Assembly: GCF_964340395.1 (NCBI RefSeq)
Contig: NC_135560.1
Coordinates: forward strand, 19,642,598 to 19,704,597
DNA: 62,000 nucleotides
Reading direction: 5' to 3'
Source of the DNA: Glandiceps talaboti
Taxonomy: Eukaryota; Hemichordata; Enteropneusta; Spengelidae
Shown here: piece by piece, positions 38,766 through 47,085 of the stretch
Layout of the letters: each line of letters opens with the position of its first letter
Numbering within the stretch: the stretch's first letter is position 1
Translations under genes and position numbers: made by a program
Notes under the pieces: model-generated
What the model saw: only the letters and a program-made list of their open reading frames with translations
The model's database searches: none
What the model was told of the DNA's origin: nothing

Positions 38766-40673
38766 GGATTTTCTTTGGTTTTGACTGCATTATGTCAGGT
38801 TCAGCTTGTGATGAGCGTTGAGTAATTGGCTGCAGCGATGGTTGATGTTGTTGAGTAATTGGCTGCAGCGATGGTTGATGTTGTTTCTGTGGACTACCTT
38901 GGTGTTTATTATCACCAAACGTATTGTCTTCATTATCAGAACTCTCACTACTCTCTGAATCATCGAATATTGGTTCAAGTTCAACAGGACATCGCTTGAC
39001 AACCAGATTCTGCCCATCTATGGAGTGGTCCTGTTCCAACACTCTGTCAATCACTGTTTCAATAATATAAAAACACACAACGATCATAAAGCTAGCAAAG
39101 ACAGGACACTTTTATGTTGAAATGCAAATACAATTAAAGAATATGAAAACTCTAATACACTCTTTGGTATAATAAATTTCACAGGAGCACAAAGTGAGTC
39201 AAAACTATTTTAGAAGAGCTATAAAATCATATTAAGCTACCTAGGGAGTTTGAGTTGAGGTAGACCCCCTAACAACAGAGATGGAGCACCTACTATATAT
39301 ACTCAAATAGCATCAATTAAAAGCTATATATGGAGGTGAGATAGGATAAGACCCCCTAACAGCATAGTTAATGCACAAACTGCATCAAAGGGAGATAGAG
39401 TTAGAGATAGACCCCCTAACAGTGCATAGATGAAGCACCAACTGTACAATAAAGTCAATAAATGTGAACCCCAATCTGTACCAATTGTAAACTTTGTATA
39501 GCAATAATCTACCTCTCTGGATGAGTCAGTGGCCATGGTATGACCTTTCCTTGCTTTCCTTTACACAGGTTACAAAGTTTAACTAAATCAAAATCATTAG
39601 AATATGGCAATAAACAATATCTCTTTCTATATAAGATGAATACATATTTTGTACGAATTGCTTTACTAATTGCATGTGACAAATTTTTAGCCTTGTTTTT
39701 GTTTGCAATATTTTTTTTTATTTTGAATGTAAGCTTATTAACATTTCTCTTTTCAATTTTTCATATATAAATCAATTTTTGTGATGGTGGTGGTGCTGAG
39801 GTCATGGTGGTAGTCATGGTGGTGGTGGTGGTCTCATTCTGATAAAAATAACAATGGCTTTAGGGACATTTAATAAAAGTGAAGGAGGTACAACATTTAA
39901 TCTGTACAGTTTGATAGACAAACAATCAAACAGAGGTCCAGTGGTGTTATTATGTTGTACGCATCGAACTTTGAACTGTTCCCACGTAAACAGTGGGGAT
40001 TGGATTACATATACACAACACCTCTTGTTTTAGTTTGGGTCAATGTTAATAAATAAAATAAATAAACTTTATTGTTATGCAATGTTTATCAGTGCACAGT
40101 CTCTCTACGACAGATCAAGGGACTGTGATCAGTGAAACAATTTCACAATCGGATGACTCATTCTGTCTGGAATCGGAGTCATGACATTTAAAAGCTATGT
40201 ATGCATGGGTACATTGTCTCCGGTCATTTGCCAATATCGTGTTTTATATTTAATATAGCTTCTTTCTTTCTTTTGAAATGTCCCATTGTACTTGCTTCTC
40301 CAACTGAAACATTCTAAAGACGTGTGTCTGGTATGTAAAAATGAGAGATTAAGTTCTTTTTTAATAGTCTGTCGTCTCTTAAAATCGTGAATCAATTTAC
40401 TTTCATTTCGGTTCTGACGACGATGCCTGTGTACATGGCGATCGTAGTCGGGCTTTAAATGCGAAATTCTCATTCAGGATTGAGTCCAAGACCTGACTTA
40501 CCTTGCGGGTCAGTAAATTTCACGATCGCTTCTTTTGCGCTTCTGAAGTATACGCCTTCAACATCACCGCCCCCTGATCTACGTCGACTTTGAAAATAAA
40601 TCGTCAGTTTGTCTTCATTTGTGTTATCTGGAACGCTGCTCAAAATAATGGACGACGAATCCGACATCGCCAT
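20275..40673 (-). CDS. PARP14: PARP14-like mono-ADP-ribosyltransferase, complete, 24 exons
   Basis: Exons in coding order: 40502-40673, 37629-39053, 36603-37160, 35979-36085, 35328-35457, 34167-34400, 32071-33474, 30969-31132, 30316-30365, 29639-29762, 29126-29227, 28325-28447, 27916-28092, 27259-27520, 26543-26650, 26191-26331, 25356-25604, 24768-24949, 24270-24363, 23508-23655, 22740-22960, 22100-22322, 21213-21310, 20275-20555. All phases agree and total 6777 nt, or 2258 residues. The start is the ATG at 40671-40673, with A at -3 and G at +4. Domains: RRM (~5-85), acidic/Q-rich insert (~90-530), P/S-rich linker and RRMs (~640-900), KH-like region (~900-1395), two macrodomains (~1430-1610 and ~1635-1825), KH-like segment (~1845-1975), WWE (~1983-2055), PARP catalytic domain (~2070-2258). 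PARP14 proteins transfer single ADP-ribose units and act in cytokine and antiviral signalling. Human PARP14 has three macrodomains; I find two here. A PARP10- or PARP15-like name is less likely given RRM plus macro plus WWE. Confidence 0.92.
21151..21204. repeat. (CAA)18 microsatellite next to a donor
   Basis: An uninterrupted CAA tract lies in the PARP14-like intron, immediately downstream (transcript sense) of the donor of exon 23. In the RNA it is (UUG)n beginning within about 10 nt of the splice site. Confidence 0.95.
21501..21650 (+). mobile_element. Family D MITE, truncated copy 2
   Basis: It starts ATGAAAGCCAGTAAGGGACA as at 19038, then holds five to six tandem ATCTTGTGAGCACGA-like units of about 23 bp. 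The right inverted terminus is absent. It lies between catalytic exons 22 and 23 of the PARP14-like gene. Confidence 0.8.
22740..23655 (-). CDS. PARP14: PARP14-like exons 20-21: linker and WWE domain
   Basis: Exon 20 (23508-23655) ends in KNVQW and exon 21 (22740-22960) continues FWYDNS, giving the VQW-FW signature of a WWE domain across a phase-2 intron. It continues through [14 protein letters not shown] to a conserved CIIDFNQM strand near the end. In PARPs, WWE domains bind iso-ADP-ribose or related ADP-ribose units and sit just before the catalytic domain, as here. Exon 20 also encodes the end of a KH-like segment ([18 protein letters not shown]). Confidence 0.88.
23291..23507. repeat. 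~48-bp minisatellite abutting the exon 20 donor
   Basis: Four units contain CAGCACTCATTTAGGATTGG and GAGAACCCTGA. Each includes AACCTACCA, the complement of a TGGTAGGTT donor-like sequence, and the real donor of exon 20 at 23507 reads the same. The array therefore looks like tandem copies of the start of this intron, possibly with a few exon bases. Confidence 0.8.
24270..25604 (-). CDS. PARP14: PARP14-like exons 17-19: end of macrodomain 2 and KH-like segment
   Basis: Exon 17 (25356-25604) completes macrodomain 2 ([19 protein letters not shown]) and adds a G/S-rich linker. Exons 18 (24768-24949) and 19 (24270-24363) encode a segment with [20 protein letters not shown], resembling the KH-type fold between the macrodomains and WWE of PARP14. 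Part of exon 18 is duplicated in the downstream intron (24671-24750). Confidence 0.8.
24671..24750 (-). pseudogene. Duplicated fragment of PARP14-like exon 18 in the following intron
   Basis: About 80 bp is nearly identical to exon 18 (24790-24858) and could encode [20 protein letters not shown]. It is preceded by a copy of the early intron sequence (TGGTAACCATGACAACAC). A third scrap of the same intron phrase occurs near 24590-24615. The fragment has no complete donor, so it is probably not spliced in. Confidence 0.8.
25771..25880 (+). repeat. (GATG)n microsatellite
   Basis: Tandem GATG with GATA, GTAT and GAAT variants, in the intron upstream (transcript sense) of PARP14-like exon 17. Confidence 0.9.
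26191..29762 (-). CDS. PARP14: PARP14-like exons 10-16: two macrodomains
   Basis: Macrodomain 1 (exons 10-14) has [16 protein letters not shown], the phosphate loop [14 protein letters not shown] and AFPAIGTGN, and ends [15 protein letters not shown]. Macrodomain 2 (exons 14-17) has [33 protein letters not shown] and AFPAIGTG. Both keep the GDIT and glycine-rich loops expected for ADP-ribose binding. Exon boundaries cut the two domains at similar places, but intron phases differ (0 in the first, 1 in the second). This fits an old duplication. Exons: 29639-29762, 29126-29227, 28325-28447, 27916-28092, 27259-27520, 26543-26650, 26191-26331. Confidence 0.92.
26757..27112 (+). repeat. ~44-bp minisatellite, eight copies
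   Basis: Units contain CATGAGTGAAACACCAAGCC then TACATCATTTTAGCTGTAA. Most are nearly identical; the last ones have AATAAACC in place of ATGTCCC. It lies in the phase-1 intron between PARP14-like exons 14 and 15. Confidence 0.95.
27640..27895 (+). repeat. ~64-bp tandem repeat, three to four copies
   Basis: Each unit has TTGGAATCATGTGACTT-like sequence, TTTCCTATTGGA and GAAGTTTGCAAAGT. It lies in the intron between PARP14-like exons 13 and 14 and ends about 20 bp from the exon 13 donor. Confidence 0.85.
28265..28367. repeat. Exact 38-bp exon fragment duplicated across a donor
   Basis: The 38 bp at 28330-28367, inside PARP14-like exon 12 (coding [11 protein letters not shown]), recur exactly at 28265-28302 in the downstream intron, a period of 65 bp. 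The copy lacks the CACTG/GTAAGT donor. Confidence 0.92.
30316..33474 (-). CDS. PARP14: PARP14-like exons 7-9: KH-like region and linker
   Basis: Exon 7 (32071-33474) is a single 1404-nt exon encoding the end of the last RRM ([12 protein letters not shown], then [14 protein letters not shown]) and about 440 residues of repeated alpha/beta KH-like units. Recurrent I-x-V or V-x-I strands are followed by helices, for example [19 protein letters not shown]. Exon 8 (30969-31132) adds [18 protein letters not shown], the end of this region. Exon 9 (30316-30365) is a short P/S-rich linker. PARP14 proteins carry several tandem KH domains here; individual domain limits cannot be set by eye. Confidence 0.82.
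33806..33868 (+). repeat. 31-bp perfect tandem pair
   Basis: ATATCATTTTACATCATCC followed by TAGAGGGTCAAA occurs twice in succession, in the intron between PARP14-like exons 6 and 7. Confidence 0.85.
34167..37160 (-). CDS. PARP14: PARP14-like exons 3-6: P/S-rich linker and RRMs 2-4
   Basis: Exon 3 (36603-37160) starts with two copies of a 20-residue P/Q/S repeat ([16 protein letters not shown]), then a D-run, then an RRM with [19 protein letters not shown] and RAFITFEDP. Exon 4 (35979-36085) completes that RRM ([19 protein letters not shown]). Exons 5 (35328-35457) and 6 (34167-34400) encode two further RRM-like units; the last has [18 protein letters not shown]. The YFES-R-SGGG pattern is typical of the PARP10/14 RRMs. 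Confidence 0.88.
34441..34500 (+). repeat. (CAAT)n microsatellite
   Basis: About 15 CAAT units in the intron upstream (transcript sense) of PARP14-like exon 6. Confidence 0.95.
35131..35275 (+). repeat. (GATT/GATC/GGTT)n tract with a possible SINE tail
   Basis: A compound tetranucleotide tract mixes GATT, GATC and GGTT. It is preceded by GATGCTACATAAATATTTCT, which resembles the 3' end of some tRNA-derived SINEs. I cannot identify a SINE head. Confidence 0.7.
36226..36474 (+). repeat. (CA)n microsatellite, ~250 bp
   Basis: Two long CA tracts flank a degenerate CATGCACAC/CACGCACAC segment near 36321-36390. It lies in the intron between PARP14-like exons 3 and 4. The overlapping ORFs on both strands are artefacts. 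Confidence 0.97.
37245..37575 (+). repeat. (ATC)n trinucleotide tract, ~330 bp
   Basis: A long imperfect ATC/GTC/CTC triplet tract fills most of the intron between PARP14-like exons 2 and 3. The same triplet (GAT in coding sense) makes the Asp runs in both flanking exons. Confidence 0.95.
37629..39053 (-). CDS. PARP14: PARP14-like exon 2: end of RRM1 and a 440-residue low-complexity insert
   Basis: The exon joins exon 1 in phase 1 (FTDPQ then [19 protein letters not shown]), completing RRM1. It then encodes about 440 residues of low complexity. These are an acidic S/E stretch, two 11-residue [11 protein letters not shown] copies, a run of about 15 Q (38722-38766), D/E runs (around 38400), and two copies of a unit containing PGIETKQD. 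No folded domain is recognisable. The insert sits between RRM1 and RRM2, and I know of no equivalent in vertebrate PARP14. Confidence 0.88.
39250..39435 (+). repeat. ~80-bp tandem repeat, three copies
   Basis: AGACCCCCTAACA followed by an ATGxAGCACC-like stretch recurs three times at about 80-bp spacing, in intron 1 of the PARP14-like gene. Confidence 0.75.
40502..40673 (-). CDS. PARP14: PARP14-like exon 1: start codon and first half of RRM1
   Basis: It opens [20 protein letters not shown] and continues with [20 protein letters not shown], the RRM pattern of PARP10/14. The chosen ATG (40671-40673) has a good context; a second in-frame ATG is two codons later. The upstream reading frame is open a little further but has no ATG. 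The donor CAAG/GTAAGT is at 40501. Confidence 0.88.
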
Positions 40674-41310
40674 TTTCCGTATTTTCAAAATATTTTCAGA
40701 AATGCGCACGGACTTTCACGTTTACTGAGAGATATGCAACTGTTTCTGGTAATACAAATGCGTTCGCATAATTATTCAGTGTTCGTCTAAAACGTCTTTA
40801 AAAGAGAAACACTGAGCTATGTCCACTTTTTGCTTCTCGAAACTTGGCTGCTGTTTTCCTATATTTGGTTACACAGCACTTCCGGGAAATTTCGCTCACG
40901 TGACCTTCGAGATACGTACATTATTGGTGCTAAGTCTGAGCACGTGGTACGAACAGTCTACAAGATCGCCATATATAGTCATGCTATTTTGCATATATGA
41001 ATATTTATGATCGAATCGTTCCTAGGGAGATGTCTTTAATTTAACCAATCACAGCTGTAAAATAATATTCAGTGTTCTATGAAGCATGTAAATAACGTGA
41101 TTATTGACATCACCATACAAAAACAATTGTAGAAATTACAAATATTGAGAGAAAATTACAAAATGTACACAAAATATTCTCCTACATCCTATTGGTCAAT
41201 TGACAAATGATTGACAGTTAACGCTGCCGATCGATGATTATCTGTCATGATATAGTCACTGAGCTCGAGCTTACAATAGCAGACGACACTTTTAAAGATA
41301 AGGTTCAACA
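40674..41310. promoter_or_regulatory. Divergent promoter region between the PARP14-like gene and the 41311 gene
   Basis: The 637 bp separate two divergent start codons. Motifs seen: TTCCGGGAA at 40880-40888 (fits the STAT/GAS pattern TTC-N3-GAA and overlaps an ETS-like CTTCCGG), GGGAAATTTC at 40884-40893 (close to a kB site), TCACGTGACC at 40897-40906 (E-box), AAAAGAGAAAC at 40800-40810 (one mismatch to an ISRE), and CCAAT motifs at 41045 (+) and 41191 (-). No clear TATA box is placed. Motif matches are by eye; function is inference. Confidence 0.55.
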
Positions 41311-44147
41311 ATGCAAACGCATCAATCTTTGTCAAGCCTTGCAGCAATTATTTTAGCCTTTTTATTTTTAATTAGCATTATTGTGATCGTTGTGTTTGTT
41401 GGCCATGGCCCACAGAAGAAATGTAAAAACCCTTTCCATGAAAGGTGGAATAGAGGTTCTGAGCGTGAGAAAACCGGGGTTGAAATAGCGAAATATGTAC
41501 GGAAGGACTTTCGCAATGCCTTCGCTAGACTTGGAGTTCATAGGACAGCTAGTATCTGCACCAACTGCCTTCGTATGGCTCCAATGCGACGGGAATTTTC
41601 GCAGCACTTCAATAATGTTGCGGAGCGGAAAGTTCAGGTATGTACAAAAGAGGTTGTTTTTTATAACTCTGAGGGCGATGTATATAATGACCTCTCACGT
41701 TTGACCGATGACCTTGTGCTTTGTTGTGAACTGATAATATGTTGATACACTGGATCCCACTTGCAATTTGCAGTCTGTCTCTGTGTTGTAACATACATGT
41801 AGTCAGAAATTTTCTTTGTACTGACCGAGCCTCGTCTCGTGCGGGATCCGGAGCAGTCCTGTTTGACGACCGTGGACGGGACACAACTCTGACAAATAAC
41901 AAATGTAGTCCTGCTTGTGATAATTGTGAACACTGACAAGAAACATTACAGACACTGTCAGAATTGAGTCCCGACTTATTCCGGTTGCAGGACTAACAAA
42001 TTCAATGTCTCTAAACACGGAGCTGAGAAGGAAAGGGACAATGTCAGCATTGAATCCCGACTTTCAAGTCTGCAAGCAGGACGAGTTTCGATGCAGCTGA
42101 GCAAACTAAGTTTACTTCTATATTCGTGGGAGCTTTTTTTGTAATGATGATTTGCTCGTGTAACAGTAAATCAAATATGTATAGTTCTGTAGACTTATGT
42201 TGACAGTCAGTGTATAGTTAGCATGTGTAAAAACTTTATTGATGATCACTGTACATTTGTAGTTGTTTGACGACTCGTTTAATAATTGGATACGAGGGGT
42301 GACACACCTACGAGTGATATGTACTATTTTGTGTATTTCATTTGTGTGATATTTGGAATTGCTTTCTTCACAGGCTGATCGCAAACGAAAGGAGACCCAT
42401 GAAGAATCTCCAGCTACATGTATAGATATCGACTATATTCATGATATTACACAGTCACAGGTTAGTCATATGATATAATTGGCTATAAGTAAGGTCAGGC
42501 CGTTTACATTATATAAACAGCTAGAAATCCACATGTAGATTACAGGACATGCCTGTAACAGACCTCCTGCACCTCCTAAAACAGGGTATGTGAAAAAAGT
42601 GATGTTATATAGGGTCTATAAATCTGGTAAGATTTCATAGCTGTACTAATAGACATGTGACAGCTAGCATATTAGATGTAAAATTATGACTACTGTGATC
42701 TGTTTGAAAAATTTCATGTACAAATGCAGTTACATGGTCTGTACATTTCTGTACATCTTCTCAGAGATGTTTTCACAGTATGAGTGATGTAACTGGTCTG
42801 TTGATATAAGTATGTATACTTATCAGTTTGTATTATCTAAGAATATGTACCAAACGATATATTAGTGTTTTAATTATAAACAGTGAAATGTTGTTAAAAT
42901 AAGATCTGCTAATACACCTGTATACACAATCCATGTATACAGTTATATCAACACAGATACAGCAACATGTAGAAAAAACATTATACTCTAATAGAAAATG
43001 ACCCATCCTTGATTTTTCAGTAGACTTTTGAATAACAATGACTATGTACATGTGTGTGGGAGTGCATAACACCCCAAAACGAATATTTAGATTTGAAATG
43101 AGTTACTTTTGTTTTAAAATACTAATACCCAACTAGCAGTAATTGTTGATTTCACTAATCCCATACTTCCAGTATCCAATTATTCATAGTGTGCATATAT
43201 ATTTCTTGATTCTCACTAAATTCCCAATTCATGGGTTGATTTTTGCTGTATGATTTATTTAGTGTCCAAGCAAAGGATGTTCATCTATCCCAGGTCATAT
43301 TACTCGTACATCACTCCAAAACCAAGCTATAGCTACGGTAACCCCAATTGATAGTCACACAAAGGTAAGATGCTATTTGTGTTGCCTATTATTTAATATG
43401 TTACTTTATTGGCAATGGTAAAAATTTTAAAATTATACGAAATTTACATGATACAGTACATATTTGCTGAACATGTTCACAACAGTATTATATGTTGTAC
43501 TTATAATTGTAAAATTGAATAAATGAAATCTATGTAGTGTTTTTTAGCACAACTGAATGTAACTATTTTGATGCTACAATGTGAAGTGTATCTTTTCATG
43601 ATTACAAATATATATGTATAGACTCTGATAGTTTAAAAGATTAATGTAGAAAAATTAAATTTAGATTACATTAGAGTTGGTTTCTATAATATTTTATGCT
43701 AGATGTAAGTTTCACTGTTTATCTCAGCAATAACATTTTTGCATTGTCTTTTTCAGGTATGGTGTTTGGGGTTCCACCTTTCATATATGAATCATAAATC
43801 TAAACATGGCTGATTTGGAGTAATTAATTCATAGAAATAATGAACTGTCAAGTTGCTCTCTACATCTTTATACAAATATACCAAAGTCAAAACCAGACAA
43901 ATGTCACTGTAGTACAAATTAACACATGACACTGTGTTGAATAATTTTGTTGTTGGTGTAGGTCTGAAATACCATCATTATTAAAATAATTGGATTGTTT
44001 TTAACATTTTCTGTCCATTTTATATTTGTAGACAACAAATAAGCATGAGGGCAAATTGACATTTCATGTAAAATTTCAAATGGAAATTGTCCAGTTATTA
44101 ATGGTAATGGTGCATACATGTTTTTATAAAACACACACACACACACA

Positions 44148-44179
<32 letters not shown>

Positions 44180-44377
44180 TGCATGCATGCACACAATACA
44201 TCTATTCAAGTAATTGGTCGAGTAGATAGCATATTCAGTAAGGAGTCAGTTTTTTTTTATCTGTAGCTTGTTTCACACATTTTTGGAGTTTTTATATATC
44301 CAACTGATTCTGGTAGTACCTTACAGCACTCCTACTGAAGGCTTACATACATGTTCATACTATGCATTGTAATTGTG

Positions 44378-44408
<31 letters not shown>

Positions 44409-46312
44409 TACTTGTAAATGTTTCAATTCAGAAGTTTTATTTGAAAATAAAATTCATTGTACATCATAATTCATCGTCTGTCATTTTCATTCCCTTATAG
44501 ATACATGCTTGCTTAGACATAATTTGATTGCAAGTTTGACTAGAAATAACGCCCAATTGTCCATCTTACCATCCCTTACCACTCAACCATCTACCCATCA
44601 ATACCTATTTAGCCCAAACTACATTCCCCAAAATAGTAAATAATGACAAACCAGTAGTTAATTGTGACAACTGTGTATATAAACAGTTGAAGGTCTTAAC
44701 ACTACAAACAAGGAGTATGTGTAAAAAGAAATTAAGACATCAATTACAGTGTCCTTGCTAGTATTTCTAGTTTTCTCAGACCAGAGATAAAATATTGAAT
44801 TAATGAAATAAGTGACACAAGTAATATATTGTGCAAGTGACATCAAAAAAGACAATTTATTGTTTGTCTTTTTGATATCATGTTAGAAAGGTGATGATGA
44901 TCCCATCACACCAAAAAAATGAGAAATAAAGTAGTCTGTGACAAAAGTTATATCAATCAACATAATAGGGGTATCAAAAGTACAATGACATGTTTTGCAA
45001 ATTAAGTATATTGCCAAGTAGTGCTTCGGATTTGTTTTAGAAACAGCTGTTAGTTGAAAGACCAAAGCATATCTCTTGTTAAATTAGAAATCATCATTAA
45101 CACACCCACCTTAATTTTACACACATAACCAACCATTGAATCATAGAAATACATCACATGACCAAGGTTTGCCTGAAGTCAAAAACATGTACGTAATGGT
45201 CTGTCAAACAAGTGATGATTCCCCCCCCCCTCCACGCCAAAACCAACGACATCAGCAAACACGAACTAGCTACAGTATAGTCTCTGTATGTCACAACGAT
45301 AACGTAATACTATACACATATGTGTTGTATCCTAATCAGCGTTTACTCAATAGCACAATGGTGACGGTAATCTGTGTAGTTTACCTACCTGTGATGTATT
45401 AAAATCAAAATTCAAACTTCGAACTCTACACTAAGTTAACATTTTGTGAATGTGCACAGAACAGCTTTCATAACACCATGAAACCATGTAATTCACATTT
45501 CTACACACACATCACGCATTGATTACGGTAGTTCTCTTTTTGGAGGATGTGTGGCCCTGAAAAGGGCCGTTTTGATTTGGTTTGGTGTCTAGGGGAACAA
45601 GACAGGAAAACCCTGGTTCAGGACTATGTCCTTTGCCCGGGTGACGTCCTCTGTCTTCACCATGAAGCCGGCCGTACACATCTGAACTTTACCATACCGC
45701 CGAGAATGGAAGAAACAACGGCCCTTTGGCTTCAAATAATACCGTCCATTTGAAGCTAGACGTGCATCAATCACTTTTGATAGTAACTGAGCAGCGTCTC
45801 TCTTCAAATGGCCGAGTACTTTTGGATGTTGTTCCATTCCATTCTCGACGATACCGCAAGCATTCGGATCATGCACGTTATTCAATTCATGGATGATGTT
45901 GTATCCTCTCCCTGGCGTTAGTTCCCCCGAATAATGGTGCATTCCCACAGCAATTACGTTTCTGATGATGACTTTCGGCATCGTGATTAAAACTTTGTTG
46001 TGGTTTTGCTCTGGTTCAGCAGACGATAAGAAAAACAAAAGTAAGCGCGCCTATTTGCATAACCTATGACCCAAACTTTCTGTGACGCTGATTGGTTAAA
46101 ATGAAGAGTAGAACGTACTACTTAATATTCATGACTAATTCCTTATATGGCGATCGACTTGACTGACGAAGGGGAATCCCCAGCATTGCAGTTCTAACTT
46201 CTATTTATAATTTGGAATTTTTTTTCCTTCATTTCAGATTCCATACGTCTATAGCCAAAGTGAAATACGACATGGCATGGCTCAAAACAACAGCAAAGAA
46301 CACCACAAATAG
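41311..46312 (+). CDS. Small membrane-anchored protein of unknown family
   Basis: Exons in matching phase 0: 41311-41637, 42374-42460, 43263-43364, then a last exon at 46238-46312 (ends KEHHK, TAG) or alternatively at 43757-43813. The ATG at 41311 has A at -3. Residues ~9-31 (LAAIILAFLFLISIIVIVVF) form one strong membrane helix with no clear signal cleavage site, so a signal anchor is likely. A basic region follows, with a Cys pair (SICTNC) near residue 78, then a hydrophilic tail with CPSKGC and many S/T/Q. I do not recognise a family. With the distal exon the protein is 196 residues and the HIRAN gene would be nested in its last intron on the other strand. Confidence 0.6.
42374..43364 (+). 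CDS. Internal exons 2 and 3 of the unknown membrane protein
   Basis: Exon 2 (42374-42460) follows TTTCTTCACAG, encodes ADRKRKETHEESPATCIDID and ends TCACAG/GTTAGT. Exon 3 (43263-43364) follows TGATTTATTTAG, encodes CPSKGCSSIPGHITRTSL and ends CAAAG/GTAAGA. Both are multiples of three, so skipping either would keep the frame. Confidence 0.6.
43757..43813 (+). CDS. Alternative last exon of the unknown membrane protein
   Basis: After the acceptor CTTTTTCAG at 43748-43756, an 18-codon open frame in the correct phase ends at TGA 43811 (VWCLGFHLSYMNHKSKHG). It competes with the 46238 exon; which one is used cannot be told from sequence. Confidence 0.35.
   Translation, partial: VWCLGFHLSYMNHKSKHG
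43814..45588. other. Non-coding stretch, intron or 3' flank
   Basis: No supported exon. It contains CA tracts at 44132-44180, (GTAT)n at about 44377-44406 and a short C run at 45221. It would be the last intron of the + strand gene if the distal exon is used, and the 3'UTR side of the HIRAN gene. Confidence 0.5.
45589..45981 (-). CDS. Solo HIRAN-domain protein
   Basis: An intronless frame of 130 residues begins at the first ATG (45979-45981, A at -3) and ends at TAG 45589. The open frame extends upstream without another ATG. The sequence IAVGMHHYSGELTPGRGY, NNVHDPNACGIV and VLGHLKRDAAQLLS follows the HIRAN pattern (VVG-x-YYTG, N-x-x-DxNA, VGHL). In HLTF, HIRAN binds 3'-OH ends of single-stranded DNA during fork remodelling. 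Here the domain stands alone, with no helicase or nuclease attached, and a Cys/Arg-rich C-terminal part (GRCFFHSRRYGKVQMC). Function is unknown; a DNA-end-binding adaptor is only inference. A second, spliced part cannot be excluded. Confidence 0.75.
   Translation of the reverse strand: MPKVIIRNVIAVGMHHYSGELTPGRGYNIIHELNNVHDPNACGIVENGMEQHPKVLGHLKRDAAQLLSKVIDARLASNGRYYLKPKGRCFFHSRRYGKVQMCTAGFMVKTEDVTRAKDIVLNQGFPVLFP
45982..46237 (-). promoter_or_regulatory. Putative promoter of the HIRAN gene
   Basis: Upstream of the HIRAN ATG are an octamer (ATTTGCAT, 46053-46060), a reverse CCAAT (ATTGG, 46091-46095) and a perfect CArG-type box (CCTTATATGG, 46141-46150). A 12-bp word, GATCGCCATATA, here in reverse at 46144-46155, is also in the PARP14-like divergent promoter (40964-40975). 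Motif calls are by eye. Confidence 0.45.
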
Positions 46313-46831
46313 TTAGAATCTGAGATCACTAAGCATTCATACTTTTATATATATATATATTTATTATTATTATTTAATATTATTATTATTATCATTCATG
46401 TGGGTGTAACACAAAATGAAAATATAAAATTTAAAACATTGCCACTCAAACCGAGGACATCGGGGACACTATCTTTTGTCAGTCATTTTTTAAAGGTAAT
46501 TCAAAATTTCACTTGTGATGGAATGCTTCTAATAGATGATGACCCACCCCTCCACCCAAGTATTACTAGTGATGTCGAAATGTATTAAAACAAAACAGTG
46601 GACTAGTGGTTTGATTGTAGAAACAAATCTGTTTTTAAAATAGATTAATGGTCATAAATACAAAATTAAATTGAAATAGTTTGTATGAAATCATCCTTAA
46701 ATTTACATGTAATACAATGTGACCGTTATTGTTAGGTCACGTAAATCTTGAAAGTTAAGCGGAAACTTCAGTAATTTTAGTGTATTGGTAGACTAGTACT
46801 ACAATAATACTACGTTGTCCCTGGCAACCGA

Positions 46832-47085
46832 TCAATGTGATCTTGTTTGAGTGTGAAGGCAAGTGTAAAGAGATGGGGATTCACTTGTATCATCAAGTTT
46901 ACCATCACAAAAGGAGCTGTGGTATATAAAATGTACATCTCGGCACCAACACGTTGAATACCCAAGGTTTGGGCACAAGCCAGCTGGCCAGGGATTCTCT
47001 GTGTGCAAAACTAAGTGCGTGTAGAAATCACATTCTTTGGCGATCTTGTACATCGACGTAAGAACTTGCCATGCCATCGTTTCGT
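46832..47085 (-). CDS. Possible terminal exon of an unidentified protein
   Basis: A - strand frame after an acceptor-like ATGACTCTCAG encodes ELPDETMAWQVLTSMYKIAK and a Cys-rich stretch (GLCPNLGYSTCWCRDVHF). The region is richer in G+C than its surroundings, and long frames overlap on both strands. I recognise no family and found no partner exon, so it may be a pseudogene or chance. Confidence 0.22.

Noticed and set aside
38281-38825. + strand S-, I- or V-rich ORFs
   Set aside because: Antisense shadows of the D/E- and Q-rich part of PARP14-like exon 2.
20275-40673. Several separate genes (RRM protein, macrodomain protein, PARP) instead of one
   Set aside because: All 24 exons chain through consistent phases with no internal start or stop, the sum is an exact number of codons, and the domain order matches PARP14.
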